This document shows positions 1 through 8,753 of a stretch of 25,951 bases of DNA, in pieces. Under the pieces are notes generated by a model. That model ran no database searches and had not been told where the DNA came from. It worked only from the letters and a program-made list of their open reading frames with translations. This DNA is from Coprobacillus sp. (lineage in GTDB: Bacteria; Bacillota_I; Bacilli_A; RFN20; CAG-826). The position numbers and the translations under genes are program-made. Where the stretch lies: NCBI GenBank assembly GCA_021203745.1, contig JAJQAP010000053.1:1-25951 (forward strand). The letters are read 5' to 3'. The first letter of the stretch is position 1. Every line of letters begins with the position of its first letter.

Positions 1-647
1 GAAATCCCGATTTAGAGTCAATTGACGCTCTCGATATTGAAACATTTAACCAAAACATGAGTGATTTAATTTCAGGAGATACAGTGACATTACCTCACTT
101 TAATTTCCTCACCGGAAAGAGAGAAGATGGACAAGTTCTAAAGATTGAAGCAAATCAACCAATTATAATTGAAGGAATTCATGCCTTAAACGAAAGAATG
201 TCCTCTTCGATTCCAAATCACCAAAAGTTTAAGATTTTTATTGCCCCACAAGCCCAAGTTAATTACGATAACGAAAACCCATTATCCTCAACCGATATTC
301 GACTACTAAGAAGACTTGTGAGAGATAAACAGTTTAGAGGATCTTCCGCGGAAGAGACAATTGCTAGTTGGGAGAGTGTCCGTCAAGGTGAGTTTAAGTG
401 GATCTATGATACACAAGAGGGTGCGGATTATGTCTTTAACTCCTTTCTCTCATACGAGCTATGTGCGATGAAAAGATTTGCCTTACCACTTCTTGAACAT
501 ATGGATCATGAAAGTGAATATTGGCCAATGGCAGAAAGACTTATCCGTATGCTTAAATTCTTTAATGAAATGCCAACCCGTTGGATTCCATGTAACTCAT
601 TACTCAGAGAGTTTATTGGTGGATCCTGCTATGAAGGATTTGATTAA
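1..647 (+). CDS. Nucleoside (uridine) kinase family protein, 3' part only
   Basis: The reading frame is already open at the left edge (frame beginning at base 3), so the N-terminus lies outside the window; the ATG at 57 is internal. The residues before it (NPDLESIDALD) and after it (LPHFNFLTGKRE) match the 'NPD..AID..L...L..G..V.LP.FNF.TG.RE' stretch of the PRK/uridine-kinase domain. Further on are FIAPQAQVNYD, a TDIRLLRRLVRDKQFRG segment and the C-terminal LLREFIGGS. This pattern is typical of the long Firmicute nucleoside kinases that carry a TGS/threonyl-tRNA-synthetase-like N-terminus before the kinase; that part is not visible here. The likely role is ATP- or GTP-dependent phosphorylation of uridine/cytidine in salvage, but substrate is inferred from the family. 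The Walker A motif would lie upstream of the window. Ends with TAA followed by a terminator. Confidence 0.85.
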   Translation, partial: NPDLESIDALDIETFNQNMSDLISGDTVTLPHFNFLTGKREDGQVLKIEANQPIIIEGIHALNERMSSSIPNHQKFKIFIAPQAQVNYDNENPLSSTDIRLLRRLVRDKQFRGSSAEETIASWESVRQGEFKWIYDTQEGADYVFNSFLSYELCAMKRFALPLLEHMDHESEYWPMAERLIRMLKFFNEMPTRWIPCNSLLREFIGGSCYEGFD

Positions 648-666
648 TAACTTATTAATTAAAAAG

Positions 667-695
667 AAAAAGCAGCAAAATCGCTGCTTTTTTTT
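667..695. terminator. Bidirectional rho-independent terminator between convergent genes
   Basis: The stem GCAGC (672-676) / GCTGC (683-687) is extended by A:T pairs on both sides, with a 6-base loop. It is followed by a T run on the + strand and preceded by an A run, so it can serve both the + strand kinase gene and the - strand operon ending at 697. Confidence 0.85.
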
Positions 696-696
696 A

Positions 697-1839
697 CTAT
701 TCTTTTTTATTTGCGCGTTTTTTTGATTTTTGATATCGATCAATGAGGAAACATTGTTGACGATAAATAGTTTGTAGTTTTGGGAAATATGAATCTTTCA
801 TCGCTTGGTAAGAATCGAGTAATTCTTTATCCGCGATTTTAGTAAAAATAGCGGAGAATACTTGTTCTAGTCTAAAGAATGATTCATATAAACATATAAG
901 GGTTAAATAGTAGAAATATCGATCATCGGAGTAAATTAATATTGGGGTAGAATGAATAATCTCAGAAGATAGTTCGTATGTTTTTGCGTACTGCCCTAAA
1001 CCTGCGAGTTTTTCCACACCATCTCTAAAGTTAAGTTTATAGGTATTTGGTTCGCTATTTTTTACTTCATCTATTTGGTATATCCATCCATACTCGATAA
1101 ACTTTTTCATGTCCTTACTCTTTAAGTCGTTATCTTTCATTATGGCTTTAATCTCTTCAAAGATTTTATCGGTAGTCTCTTTATCAAATGAGCCTTGATA
1201 CGCTAAAGCATATTGTAAGTGTCTATTATAAGCATCGATTAATGGATCTCCATATTTATCTAAAAGGATAAGGATACATTCACATTCATGGAGTGTTCTC
1301 CATTCACTAAAAGCTTCGCTTTCATGACCATCAGATAGAAGCGATAAAGATGTAGATATATATTTAAAGGACTTAATTAATAAATCGAGCACTAGACTTT
1401 CTCTAGGATTATGTTTAGTAAGACGAGAAAGGATATTTAAAAAGAAGTTTGTACAGAGAGTAATCGTCGAAATAGGAGGAAGAAACTTGTTTCCAAACTT
1501 AGCTTCTTGATAGGGGAAATAGGAAAGAGAAAGGTATTTATCAGAGATATCCACTGCTAATTGATTAAGATACTCTTCATCGCTTTTTAATTTCTCAAAA
1601 TCTTCAGGTTTTAAAAACTGAATATTGTAGGTGCATTCACCAACGACATAGTAGACATGCTCATATGGATTGTTGCGTTCATAATGAGATAATTGATTAA
1701 TTTCATCAGCGTTATCTTCAATTATTTGGCAAGAACGACAATAAACATCGTATAAAAAGTCCTCGTTAAAGGCAGGATTTAACTTAATCTGCTTTAAGAA
1801 GTTATCAAAGTCCGCTCTCTCTAATTTAATTATCTTCAT
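697..1839 (-). CDS. DUF5677-like helical protein, third gene of the addBA operon
   Basis: About 380 residues with no signal peptide or clear membrane segment, predominantly helical. The central part (EWRTLHECECILILL, then a Tyr/His-rich helix) and the later RDGVEKLAGLGQYAKTYELSSEIIHSTP followed by a hydrophobic helix resemble DUF5677 proteins, which carry a conserved R..(H)E helix and a Y...S..IH motif. I do not know its function. The start is set at the ATG at 1839: an AGAGGA Shine-Dalgarno sits about 8 bases before it, whereas the TTG six bases upstream (1845) is too close to that site. The ATG lies inside addA, overlapping its 3' end by 14 bases, so translation is probably coupled to AddA. 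The family assignment is from motif memory and moderately sure; a role alongside AddAB is inference from operon position only. Confidence 0.65.
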   Translation of the reverse strand: MKIIKLERADFDNFLKQIKLNPAFNEDFLYDVYCRSCQIIEDNADEINQLSHYERNNPYEHVYYVVGECTYNIQFLKPEDFEKLKSDEEYLNQLAVDISDKYLSLSYFPYQEAKFGNKFLPPISTITLCTNFFLNILSRLTKHNPRESLVLDLLIKSFKYISTSLSLLSDGHESEAFSEWRTLHECECILILLDKYGDPLIDAYNRHLQYALAYQGSFDKETTDKIFEEIKAIMKDNDLKSKDMKKFIEYGWIYQIDEVKNSEPNTYKLNFRDGVEKLAGLGQYAKTYELSSEIIHSTPILIYSDDRYFYYLTLICLYESFFRLEQVFSAIFTKIADKELLDSYQAMKDSYFPKLQTIYRQQCFLIDRYQKSKKRANKKE

Positions 1840-4800
1840 AGTCAACTTCCTCTAATATTGTATCAAATATCGAGAGTAAATACATATGTATCGGTAAATT
1901 GGAGACTTTTTCAATATATTTTCGATATGTATTTAGTTGACGATGATAAGATTCGTCAGCGATATTCTTAAGTTTGAAGTCGATGATATCGATATGATCA
2001 TCTTTTATAATCAAACAATCGATAATTCCATGAACGTTATTTTCCTCGTCATAAAATTCATACTCATGCAAAATGTTGTCGTTTTTGACGCCTTGGAAGA
2101 TAGGCATATCGAGGATCTTGTCAATATCATGTTTAATCTTTTTATCTTTGATAAATGAAGTATCTTTAGTTTCATAGTCGATATGCTCCATCAAGTAGTG
2201 AACGTTTGTGCCGTATTGTAAGAGTTCAGGATTATTGAGATGGAGTTCTTTAGAAGCCTTATGTTTAGGATTTTCTTTATAGTCATAATTAAACTCTTCA
2301 AGGTTAAACTCATCTTGATGATAGGTTTTTTCGTGGACCACTACTGGCTCATTTGTGGGTTCCACTATTTCAAAGTCAACGATTCCATAATCCCTTAAAT
2401 ATCTAAATAAGTGTGTATATTTTTTAGCGTCTGGAATAAATGTGCAGTTATTGGCGGATGGAGACTCATGTGACATGATAAGTATTGTTTCATCCATGCA
2501 TCTAGTCATTGCCACATATAAGAGTCTAATCTTCTCATTAAAAACTTCTTCTCTTTCTTTCTGGAGGGCGAGTTTCTTAATGAATGAATTTTCCATTCCT
2601 AAATCCATCTTAGGGAAAATTAAACCATGGGTTTGAGAGGCCCAGATTTGAGGAATTTCTGAAATGGCTTTGCCGTGTATATTTCCGTCAAGGAATGGAA
2701 GATAAACGATATGATATTCAAGTCCCTTTGCTTTATGGATTGTTGAAAGACTAACGGCGTTATCGACATCTTGAATAGAAGGAACATCTAGAGAAATCTG
2801 TAAGTTATCGAGGGAGTCAAAATAATCGACATACTCTTTAAGGGTGAAACCGAGCTTTTCCATATCGATGGAGTTAGCGACAAATTGATCCCAGAGAAGG
2901 GTGTTTTTCTCGTATGATCCAAGTTTAAAGATACAGCTAGTTAAATCAAACTTATCGTAGATTTCTGACATTATCTCAGAGAGGGATAAATCATCAGATT
3001 CCTTTGCAATTTCGTCGACTATTTTATAAAGTTTGTCGTTTTTAATATTATTAATTAAAATTTCAGGATTTTTTTCTTTTAATTTATCGTATAAAGTCTG
3101 GTCACTTTCTTTAAAGATTGGAGACCTAGATATCGACATATAAGCATGCCTAAAATCATCGTCAATCTTGTTAGTTTTTGTAAAATAGATGAGTTTTACA
3201 ATATTTTTGATGATACGAGCGAAGACAATATCAAGGGAAGATTCATCCGCTTTTAATACGAGAGGGATGTTTCTCTGATTAAAGACTTTTTGCACTGTTG
3301 CAAAATGAGTAGCGGTATCACATAAAATCGCAAAATCCGAATATCGACATGGTCTCGTTTCATCGAGTTTCTTATCATAGATCTTAAAACCAGTATTTAC
3401 TTTATGGATGATATCATCAGCGATTAAGTTTGCTTCATGCTCCTTAATTTTTTTCGTTGGGTCATAGTCATATTCTTTAAAGATAAAACCATATTCCGAT
3501 TCGTCTTCATGCTTTTTAAAGACTTCTTGACCTTCACCCTCTTCAAAATGATGGCCTTGTTGATAGTCAATTCTAGTGGTGGGGTTATCCTCTGGATCCA
3601 TTAAATAGGAGAATATATGGTTTACCCCCTCCACTACTTGAGGACGAGAACGGAAGTTATTATTTAGATCTACTTCAATCCCTTCTTCTCCCTTTTTATA
3701 CTTATTGAATTTTTTATTAAAGATTTCACAATCCGCATTTCTAAAACGGTATATAGATTGCTTTATATCTCCCACCATATAGACATTGTCTCTCCCGAGT
3801 TTAGAGATAATATATTCTTGGATATCATTGGTGTCTTGATATTCATCGACAAAGATATAATCAAACATAGAGGCGACTTCATTAACGATATCTTGGTTTT
3901 CTCTAAAGAGTTTATTAGCTAGGAATGAGATATCAGAGAAATCATAAACTCCGTTCTTTCTCTTAAATTCATCGAGACGTCTATCAACCTCTCTAGCCAT
4001 TTCAAAAAGGACCTCTGCCTCTTTTTTATGAGACATATATTCCTGAATGATTTCATTGCGTGATCCGCTTTGGAAATATGGTTTAATTTCACCATTATAC
4101 TTTCCCTTTAAGTAGTTATGGATCTTAAGATCATCACGCGAGATATTCTTATTTTTAGAGGGATATCTATCTGAATTTAAAACTAAGTCTCGAAGTTCGT
4201 CAAAATCAGTGACATCGAAGAATTTTGTATAGAAATTAAGGTATCCTTCTTCTAATTTCTCGTCATCGATATTAGCGATCTTAATACTTGCTTCATTAAA
4301 GAAATCGACACTCTTTTTTGTGGCCTCATTGATTAATGAATTAATGTAGAATTCATTATAAGTATTAGATACATAAGTATTAAAGAACTGTTCTTTATCG
4401 AGCTGTTTGTTAGCGAGTTTATAGATAGACTCTATACCATCTGCAATAATTTTGTCTGTTTTATAAGAGTACTTTGTATAAAGATTAAAGAAATCTGGAT
4501 TAGAAAGGTTTTCTTCGATAACTTCTTTTATTGTCTCGCTTACTTTAATATGCATGATGCCCTTATCAATGATAGATATATCAGAAGAAATACCAAGAGC
4601 ATAACTATATTTTTTGACTAGCCATAAGGCAAAAGCATCGAATGTTTCAATGTGAGATTCATCTACGAGTAAGGCTCCTTCTTCTCCCTTGGTTTTGGTT
4701 ACCTCTCTCCTTATACGTTGCTTCATTTCGTTAGCAGCGGCTTCCGTAAATGTTAAAACAAGGAACCTTGTTATTGGAGTGCCCTCTTGTACTTGTCTAG

Positions 4801-4921
4801 AGATACGTTCCGTTAAGACTGTGGTTTTACCAGAACCCGCACCGGCACTAACAAGAATATTTGTCCCTTTTTGGGTAATAGCTTTTTGTTGGGAAGGAGA
4901 AAAGTTTACAGATTTAGGCAT
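1826..4921 (-). CDS. addA: AddA, helicase-nuclease subunit of the AddAB double-strand-break repair enzyme
   Basis: Superfamily 1 (UvrD/Rep-type) helicase fused to a RecB-like nuclease; with AddB it unwinds and resects DNA double-strand ends for RecA loading. Visible motifs: Walker A AGAGSGKT (K32), motif Ia VLTFTEAAANEM (55-66), motif II FVDEYQDT (357-364), motif III GDIKQSIYRFR (384-394), motif IV NNFRSR (421-426), motif V STIHKAKGLEY (726-736), motif VI LLYVAMTR (800-807). The nuclease domain shows H908, E953/E955, GIID (D968), DFK (D981, K983) and QLNTY (Q995). All key catalytic residues appear intact. At 1031 residues it is shorter than the roughly 1230 of B. subtilis AddA. The ATG overlaps the last 8 bases of addB, and its Shine-Dalgarno (GAGGAGG) lies in the codons for AddB's acidic tail. 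Confidence 0.95.
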   Translation of the reverse strand: MPKSVNFSPSQQKAITQKGTNILVSAGAGSGKTTVLTERISRQVQEGTPITRFLVLTFTEAAANEMKQRIRREVTKTKGEEGALLVDESHIETFDAFALWLVKKYSYALGISSDISIIDKGIMHIKVSETIKEVIEENLSNPDFFNLYTKYSYKTDKIIADGIESIYKLANKQLDKEQFFNTYVSNTYNEFYINSLINEATKKSVDFFNEASIKIANIDDEKLEEGYLNFYTKFFDVTDFDELRDLVLNSDRYPSKNKNISRDDLKIHNYLKGKYNGEIKPYFQSGSRNEIIQEYMSHKKEAEVLFEMAREVDRRLDEFKRKNGVYDFSDISFLANKLFRENQDIVNEVASMFDYIFVDEYQDTNDIQEYIISKLGRDNVYMVGDIKQSIYRFRNADCEIFNKKFNKYKKGEEGIEVDLNNNFRSRPQVVEGVNHIFSYLMDPEDNPTTRIDYQQGHHFEEGEGQEVFKKHEDESEYGFIFKEYDYDPTKKIKEHEANLIADDIIHKVNTGFKIYDKKLDETRPCRYSDFAILCDTATHFATVQKVFNQRNIPLVLKADESSLDIVFARIIKNIVKLIYFTKTNKIDDDFRHAYMSISRSPIFKESDQTLYDKLKEKNPEILINNIKNDKLYKIVDEIAKESDDLSLSEIMSEIYDKFDLTSCIFKLGSYEKNTLLWDQFVANSIDMEKLGFTLKEYVDYFDSLDNLQISLDVPSIQDVDNAVSLSTIHKAKGLEYHIVYLPFLDGNIHGKAISEIPQIWASQTHGLIFPKMDLGMENSFIKKLALQKEREEVFNEKIRLLYVAMTRCMDETILIMSHESPSANNCTFIPDAKKYTHLFRYLRDYGIVDFEIVEPTNEPVVVHEKTYHQDEFNLEEFNYDYKENPKHKASKELHLNNPELLQYGTNVHYLMEHIDYETKDTSFIKDKKIKHDIDKILDMPIFQGVKNDNILHEYEFYDEENNVHGIIDCLIIKDDHIDIIDFKLKNIADESYHRQLNTYRKYIEKVSNLPIHMYLLSIFDTILEEVDYEDN

Positions 4922-7202
4922 TATCTTCTTCCTCCTCGTCTTCCTCTAGTTCTAGTCCATCGTAAAAACAGATATCTCTATATGGGCAGTTTTTACAAGA
5001 GTCTTTAGCCCCGTTTCTATGAGGATCAATTGGATAACTGTTGTCTTCAATTTCGCTAGATATATATTGATAAACCTCTTTTGCCTGCCCTATATAAGAG
5101 TCAAAGTCTTCTTGGCTCGCAAAAGGATTAGACGTCTGACGATTAGAACGCTTAATAATTGAGTTTGTGGGGTCAAAAGAGGAAATGATCTCATCATTAT
5201 CGATGATTTTACCTCTAAGTAACATGTATTCTTTATCATTAACACCTTTAACATCGAGTTTTTGAGGAAGGAAGGTGTTATAAAATAGACCGGATAACTT
5301 ATAACCTTCAAAGGACTCGAGAGAATCGCTTATCATAAGATAAGTAGCAAGTTGTAAGGACTTACCAGTTTTTATCTCTTGTTCTCTAAAGACTGTTTCC
5401 TTACTCTTATAATCGATAAAAAACATGTATTTGTTATCGGTAATGACCACTTTATCAATAATACCTTTAACTTTAATCTTAGAATCCTCAACAGGAATAT
5501 CTTTTATATACTTTTCTGTATAGTAGGTAGGATTAATAAAATGAGAGTCTTGATAAGCAAGAAAATCGACTTCTTGTTTGATAAGATCTTTTATTTTATG
5601 GTCCACAAGAATCATTTCACCAGTAGAGAAATTAATATCGTGCTTACACTCTTCATATACTTTATCAAAGTCTAGATTCTGGTCGAACTTACCATCTTTA
5701 TAAGAGTTTTGAAACACGCGATGAGCAAAGGTTCCTAGATTAAGATAAAAGGATTGACGAGTGTCTGAAATACCCACAACTTTTTGCATAAAATACTTAA
5801 ACTGGCAGGAAATAAATGCGTTTGCAGAGGAATAAGACATTGTGTAATCAGGATTTATAACGTTAACACCAGTAAAGGAATAATCAAATGAAGAGTAAAT
5901 CTCGTTAAATTCAGGGACATTAGCGTTTAACGTCACATAATCATCACTACTTTCTAGGTAGAGGTTCTTTTTATCTAAGGCCTTACATAGTTTGATATAG
6001 GAATAATATTTTGAGAAATAAGTTAATACCTTATTCTCGTGATCAACAGAAATTAAATAGTTAGGGTCATTAACAAGAATAGAGGGGTATTTCTTTTGGT
6101 TATTGACATACTCAGAAAAAGACAAATGAATATGAGACTCACACTTTAAGAAGTTAGTCATATCCTTAGTGGACACCCTATTTTTAATTAAAGCGGTAGG
6201 GTAGTTAATTTCGTCTTTTTGTTCCGCATCAATGTAGGATGATTCCTTAAAGAACTGAGGAAAATCATCTTGAGAAAATCCGAGGAAAAATATGTGGTCA
6301 GTAGCACTAAATGTAGGTGAATCGATGATGTCAATTCCTTTCTCATAAGTCGCGGAAGAAATCTTCACATCATTAAAGGCTTTTCGAAAAACCGCAATTT
6401 GTTTATCAAAAGGCAAAAAATCATAAGTATTTAAATCAATTGTATTCACTAAAAGATCGAGATATTCAGAATATGCATATTCTTCACTAGTTTTTTTGAC
6501 ACTGTCCAAAATATCGTGAGAAAGCTCATAATTATTGAGAAAAGAAATGCAAATTGGATTTGAAATGAGACTTTTTTGAATTAGATTATTAATTTTTAAG
6601 TTAAAAAATGGTGCGTATTTATTGAGGATTAGCCGATATGCATCGTCTCTAATTACTAAATGGATATTTGTGTCTTCATTGGTTAAAATTTCGCAGATTT
6701 TATTCAAAGTATACAAAACTTCATCATCCGCCAAATGGAAATAATGAAGAGTCGTTGGTCTCAATTTATAGTCTTCTGTTTTGTATTCCGCTTTAATATT
6801 AAATAGGTTAAAAACATAATCGAGATAAAAGTCATCCCTATCGTAATAATAGACATGAACATCTCTATCTTTAAAGTTAAGTTCTGGATAGAATGGACTC
6901 GCTTCTTTGTGATCCTCTAAGGCGATCTTTTTATAGGAAACGATATTATTAAGTGCCTCGTCTTGGTAGTCTTTATCTTCTACATATGGGAAGAAAGAGG
7001 TGACCTCTTCTAAAAAGTCAAGTGAGGCATCTTTTTTACTATAAAGATAAATTAAATGGTTTTTATCAAATGAAGAGTAGACAGAGTGATACACTTCTTC
7101 CCTACTCATAATCTTAATATCACTAAAAACGTTCTCCTTTCGATAGAAGGAGAGCAAATTCTTTTGAGCATATCTAGGAGCAATAACTAAGACTTTTTTC
7201 AC
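4914..7202 (-). CDS. addB: AddB/RexB-like subunit of the AddAB nuclease
   Basis: Partner of AddA with an inactive-looking helicase half and a C-terminal nuclease with an iron-sulfur staple. Numbering from the GTG at 7202 (762 residues): the LGFSQDDFP segment near 307-315 is typical of AddB; the first Fe-S cysteine is C466 in SCQFKYF; the nuclease core is KGIIDKV (D583), FIDYKSK (D597, K599) and QLATY (Q617); the other cluster cysteines are C736, C739 and C745 in CKNCPYRDIC. There is no Walker A motif at the N-terminus (VLVIAPRYAQKNLLSF), and the protein is much shorter than B. subtilis AddB (about 1166). I chose the GTG at 7202 because an extended -10 (TGCTATATT) ends six bases before it; the in-frame GTG at 7226 lies upstream of that -10 and has no ribosome-binding site. 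Ends in an acidic tail overlapping addA. Confidence 0.9.
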   Translation of the reverse strand: MKKVLVIAPRYAQKNLLSFYRKENVFSDIKIMSREEVYHSVYSSFDKNHLIYLYSKKDASLDFLEEVTSFFPYVEDKDYQDEALNNIVSYKKIALEDHKEASPFYPELNFKDRDVHVYYYDRDDFYLDYVFNLFNIKAEYKTEDYKLRPTTLHYFHLADDEVLYTLNKICEILTNEDTNIHLVIRDDAYRLILNKYAPFFNLKINNLIQKSLISNPICISFLNNYELSHDILDSVKKTSEEYAYSEYLDLLVNTIDLNTYDFLPFDKQIAVFRKAFNDVKISSATYEKGIDIIDSPTFSATDHIFFLGFSQDDFPQFFKESSYIDAEQKDEINYPTALIKNRVSTKDMTNFLKCESHIHLSFSEYVNNQKKYPSILVNDPNYLISVDHENKVLTYFSKYYSYIKLCKALDKKNLYLESSDDYVTLNANVPEFNEIYSSFDYSFTGVNVINPDYTMSYSSANAFISCQFKYFMQKVVGISDTRQSFYLNLGTFAHRVFQNSYKDGKFDQNLDFDKVYEECKHDINFSTGEMILVDHKIKDLIKQEVDFLAYQDSHFINPTYYTEKYIKDIPVEDSKIKVKGIIDKVVITDNKYMFFIDYKSKETVFREQEIKTGKSLQLATYLMISDSLESFEGYKLSGLFYNTFLPQKLDVKGVNDKEYMLLRGKIIDNDEIISSFDPTNSIIKRSNRQTSNPFASQEDFDSYIGQAKEVYQYISSEIEDNSYPIDPHRNGAKDSCKNCPYRDICFYDGLELEEDEEEEDNA

Positions 7203-7208
7203 AGTTTT

Positions 7209-7217
7209 AATATAGCA
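7209..7217 (-). promoter_or_regulatory. Extended -10 promoter of addB, predicted leaderless
   Basis: On the minus strand, TGC followed by TATATT, then six bases (AAAACT), then the GTG at 7202. Transcription should start at or next to the start codon. A weak -35 (TCGAAA) lies 17 bases upstream. There is no Shine-Dalgarno. Confidence 0.6.
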
Positions 7218-7244
7218 CTTTTTCACTCATTTTTCGAGTGCCTC

Positions 7245-7273
7245 TTATAAAGTTGAGATTATTTAATCTCAAC
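7245..7273 (-). terminator. Inverted repeat overlapping the glpK stop, probable weak terminator
   Basis: A perfect 10-base inverted repeat (GTTGAGATTA at 7252-7261 and TAATCTCAAC at 7264-7273) with two central bases. It includes the glpK TGA stop and is followed on the minus strand by only three T residues (TTTATAAG). It separates glpK from the addB promoter. The hairpin is clear; termination efficiency is doubtful because of the short T tract. Confidence 0.55.
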
Positions 7274-8753
7274 CTTCAGGTTTAAACGCTCTTGTGGCTT
7301 TAACTGCGGCTTTCCAACCTTTGCATAAAGTATTAATTTCTTTCTTACTCATTTTTGGTGGGAAGACCTTCTCGTTTTCGTGGATCTCACTAACAGCTTC
7401 AAGGGATGAGTAGAAACCACTGTTGAGTCCTGCAAGATAACAAACACCAAGGGCGGTTATTTCGTGGCACTTTGCTACTTCTATTGTTGTGCTAAGAATA
7501 TCTGCTTGAAACTGCATTAAGTAGTTATTTTGTGTAGCTCCACCATCAACTTTTAAAGATGATATATTATTTCCGGTTTCTTTAACCATCACATCAAAAA
7601 CATCTTTACATTGATAATCGATACTATCTAGTGCGGCTCTTATAAAGTGGGATTTATTTGATCCTCGTGTGAGACCAAAGACCGCTCCTCTAGCATTATC
7701 ATCCCAGTAAGGGGTACCAAGACCAACAAAGGCAGGAACGATATAGACTCCGTGGGTAGAGGAACTCTTTAAGGCTTCATCTTCACTTTGGGCGGCATAA
7801 TCAATCATCCTCATTTGGTCTCTTAACCACTGAACAACCGCTCCACCGATAAAGACTGAACCCTCTATAGCGTATGTTACCTTATCTCCTATTTGCCAGG
7901 CGATTGTCGTAAGGAGTCCGTTCTTTGAATATATTGGTGTGTCACCTGTATTCATTAGCATAAAGCAACCTGTACCATATGTATTTTTACTATCACCTTG
8001 ATTAAAGCATGTATGACCGAATAGTGCGGCTTGTTGGTCTCCCGCTACTCCTCTTATATGGACATCTTTAGAAAAGAAAGTAGCGGCTCCATAATCATAG
8101 GAAGATGGTTTTACCTCAGGCAAGATACATTTAGGAATATTAAAGAGAGATAGAAGTTCTTCATCCCACTCCATAGTGTTGATATTAAAGAGCATTGTTC
8201 GAGAGGCATTTGAAACATCTGTTGCAAATGTTTCGCTCTTTGTTAGTCGATAGACTAGCCATGTATCGATTGTGCCACACATTAACTCTCCTGCCTCCGC
8301 TCTTTGTTGTCCATTTTCGACGTTGTCTAAAATAAATCTTATTTTAGAGGCACTAAAATATGGGTTAATTAATAGTCCAGTTTTTTCGTGGATTAAGTCT
8401 TTATATTTAGAGTATCTATCACAGATATAAGATGTTTGACGAGATTGCCACACTATCGCATTATATATAGGCATTCCTGTTTCTTTATCCCATATCACTG
8501 TGGTTTCTCTTTGGTTAGATATACCGATAGAATCAATAGCACTAAAAGTAATATTAGCTTTTACTAATACTTCATTAATAACATCGATTACTGATACCCA
8601 TAACGATAAAGCGTCTTGCTCTACCCATCCAGGTTTAGGAAAAAGGCATTTAACCTCGCGATAGGCAGAATATCTTTCGTGTCCAAGTTTATCAAAAAGA
8701 ATCGCTCTAGATGAGGTTGTACCTTGATCGATAGATAAGATAAATTTTTCCAT
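7269..8753 (-). CDS. glpK: Glycerol kinase
   Basis: ATP-dependent phosphorylation of glycerol to glycerol-3-phosphate; cytoplasmic FGGY-family kinase of 494 residues, normal length. The N-terminus FILSIDQGTTSSRAILFD is the phosphate-binding start, followed by GISNQRETTVIWD, AIVWQSRQT, the GVAGDQQAALFGH segment, NTYGTGCFMLMNTG, and the C-terminal FVGLGTPYWD.ARGAVFGLTRG and KVDGGATQNNYLMQFQAD signatures. Bacillus and Enterococcus GlpK carry a phosphorylatable His (in a YHFFG segment) just before AGDQQ; here the loop is about three residues shorter and that His is absent, so control by HPr-phosphate seems unlikely (inference from remembered sequences). No glpF or glpO is adjacent. The ATG directly abuts the pepP TAA, with AAGGAAA just upstream as ribosome site. 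Last gene of yigZ-mrp-pepP-glpK. Confidence 0.96.
   Translation of the reverse strand: MEKFILSIDQGTTSSRAILFDKLGHERYSAYREVKCLFPKPGWVEQDALSLWVSVIDVINEVLVKANITFSAIDSIGISNQRETTVIWDKETGMPIYNAIVWQSRQTSYICDRYSKYKDLIHEKTGLLINPYFSASKIRFILDNVENGQQRAEAGELMCGTIDTWLVYRLTKSETFATDVSNASRTMLFNINTMEWDEELLSLFNIPKCILPEVKPSSYDYGAATFFSKDVHIRGVAGDQQAALFGHTCFNQGDSKNTYGTGCFMLMNTGDTPIYSKNGLLTTIAWQIGDKVTYAIEGSVFIGGAVVQWLRDQMRMIDYAAQSEDEALKSSSTHGVYIVPAFVGLGTPYWDDNARGAVFGLTRGSNKSHFIRAALDSIDYQCKDVFDVMVKETGNNISSLKVDGGATQNNYLMQFQADILSTTIEVAKCHEITALGVCYLAGLNSGFYSSLEAVSEIHENEKVFPPKMSKKEINTLCKGWKAAVKATRAFKPEG

Noticed and set aside
1837..1845. TTG at 1845 as start of the DUF5677-like gene
   Set aside because: The ATG two codons later has the better spacing from AGAGGA.
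4689..4949. Open frames antisense to addA and other long genes
   Set aside because: They lie opposite well-supported genes and show no recognisable protein motif.
7200..7226. GTG at 7226 as addB start
   Set aside because: No ribosome site, and the extended -10 TGCTATATT lies between it and the GTG at 7202.
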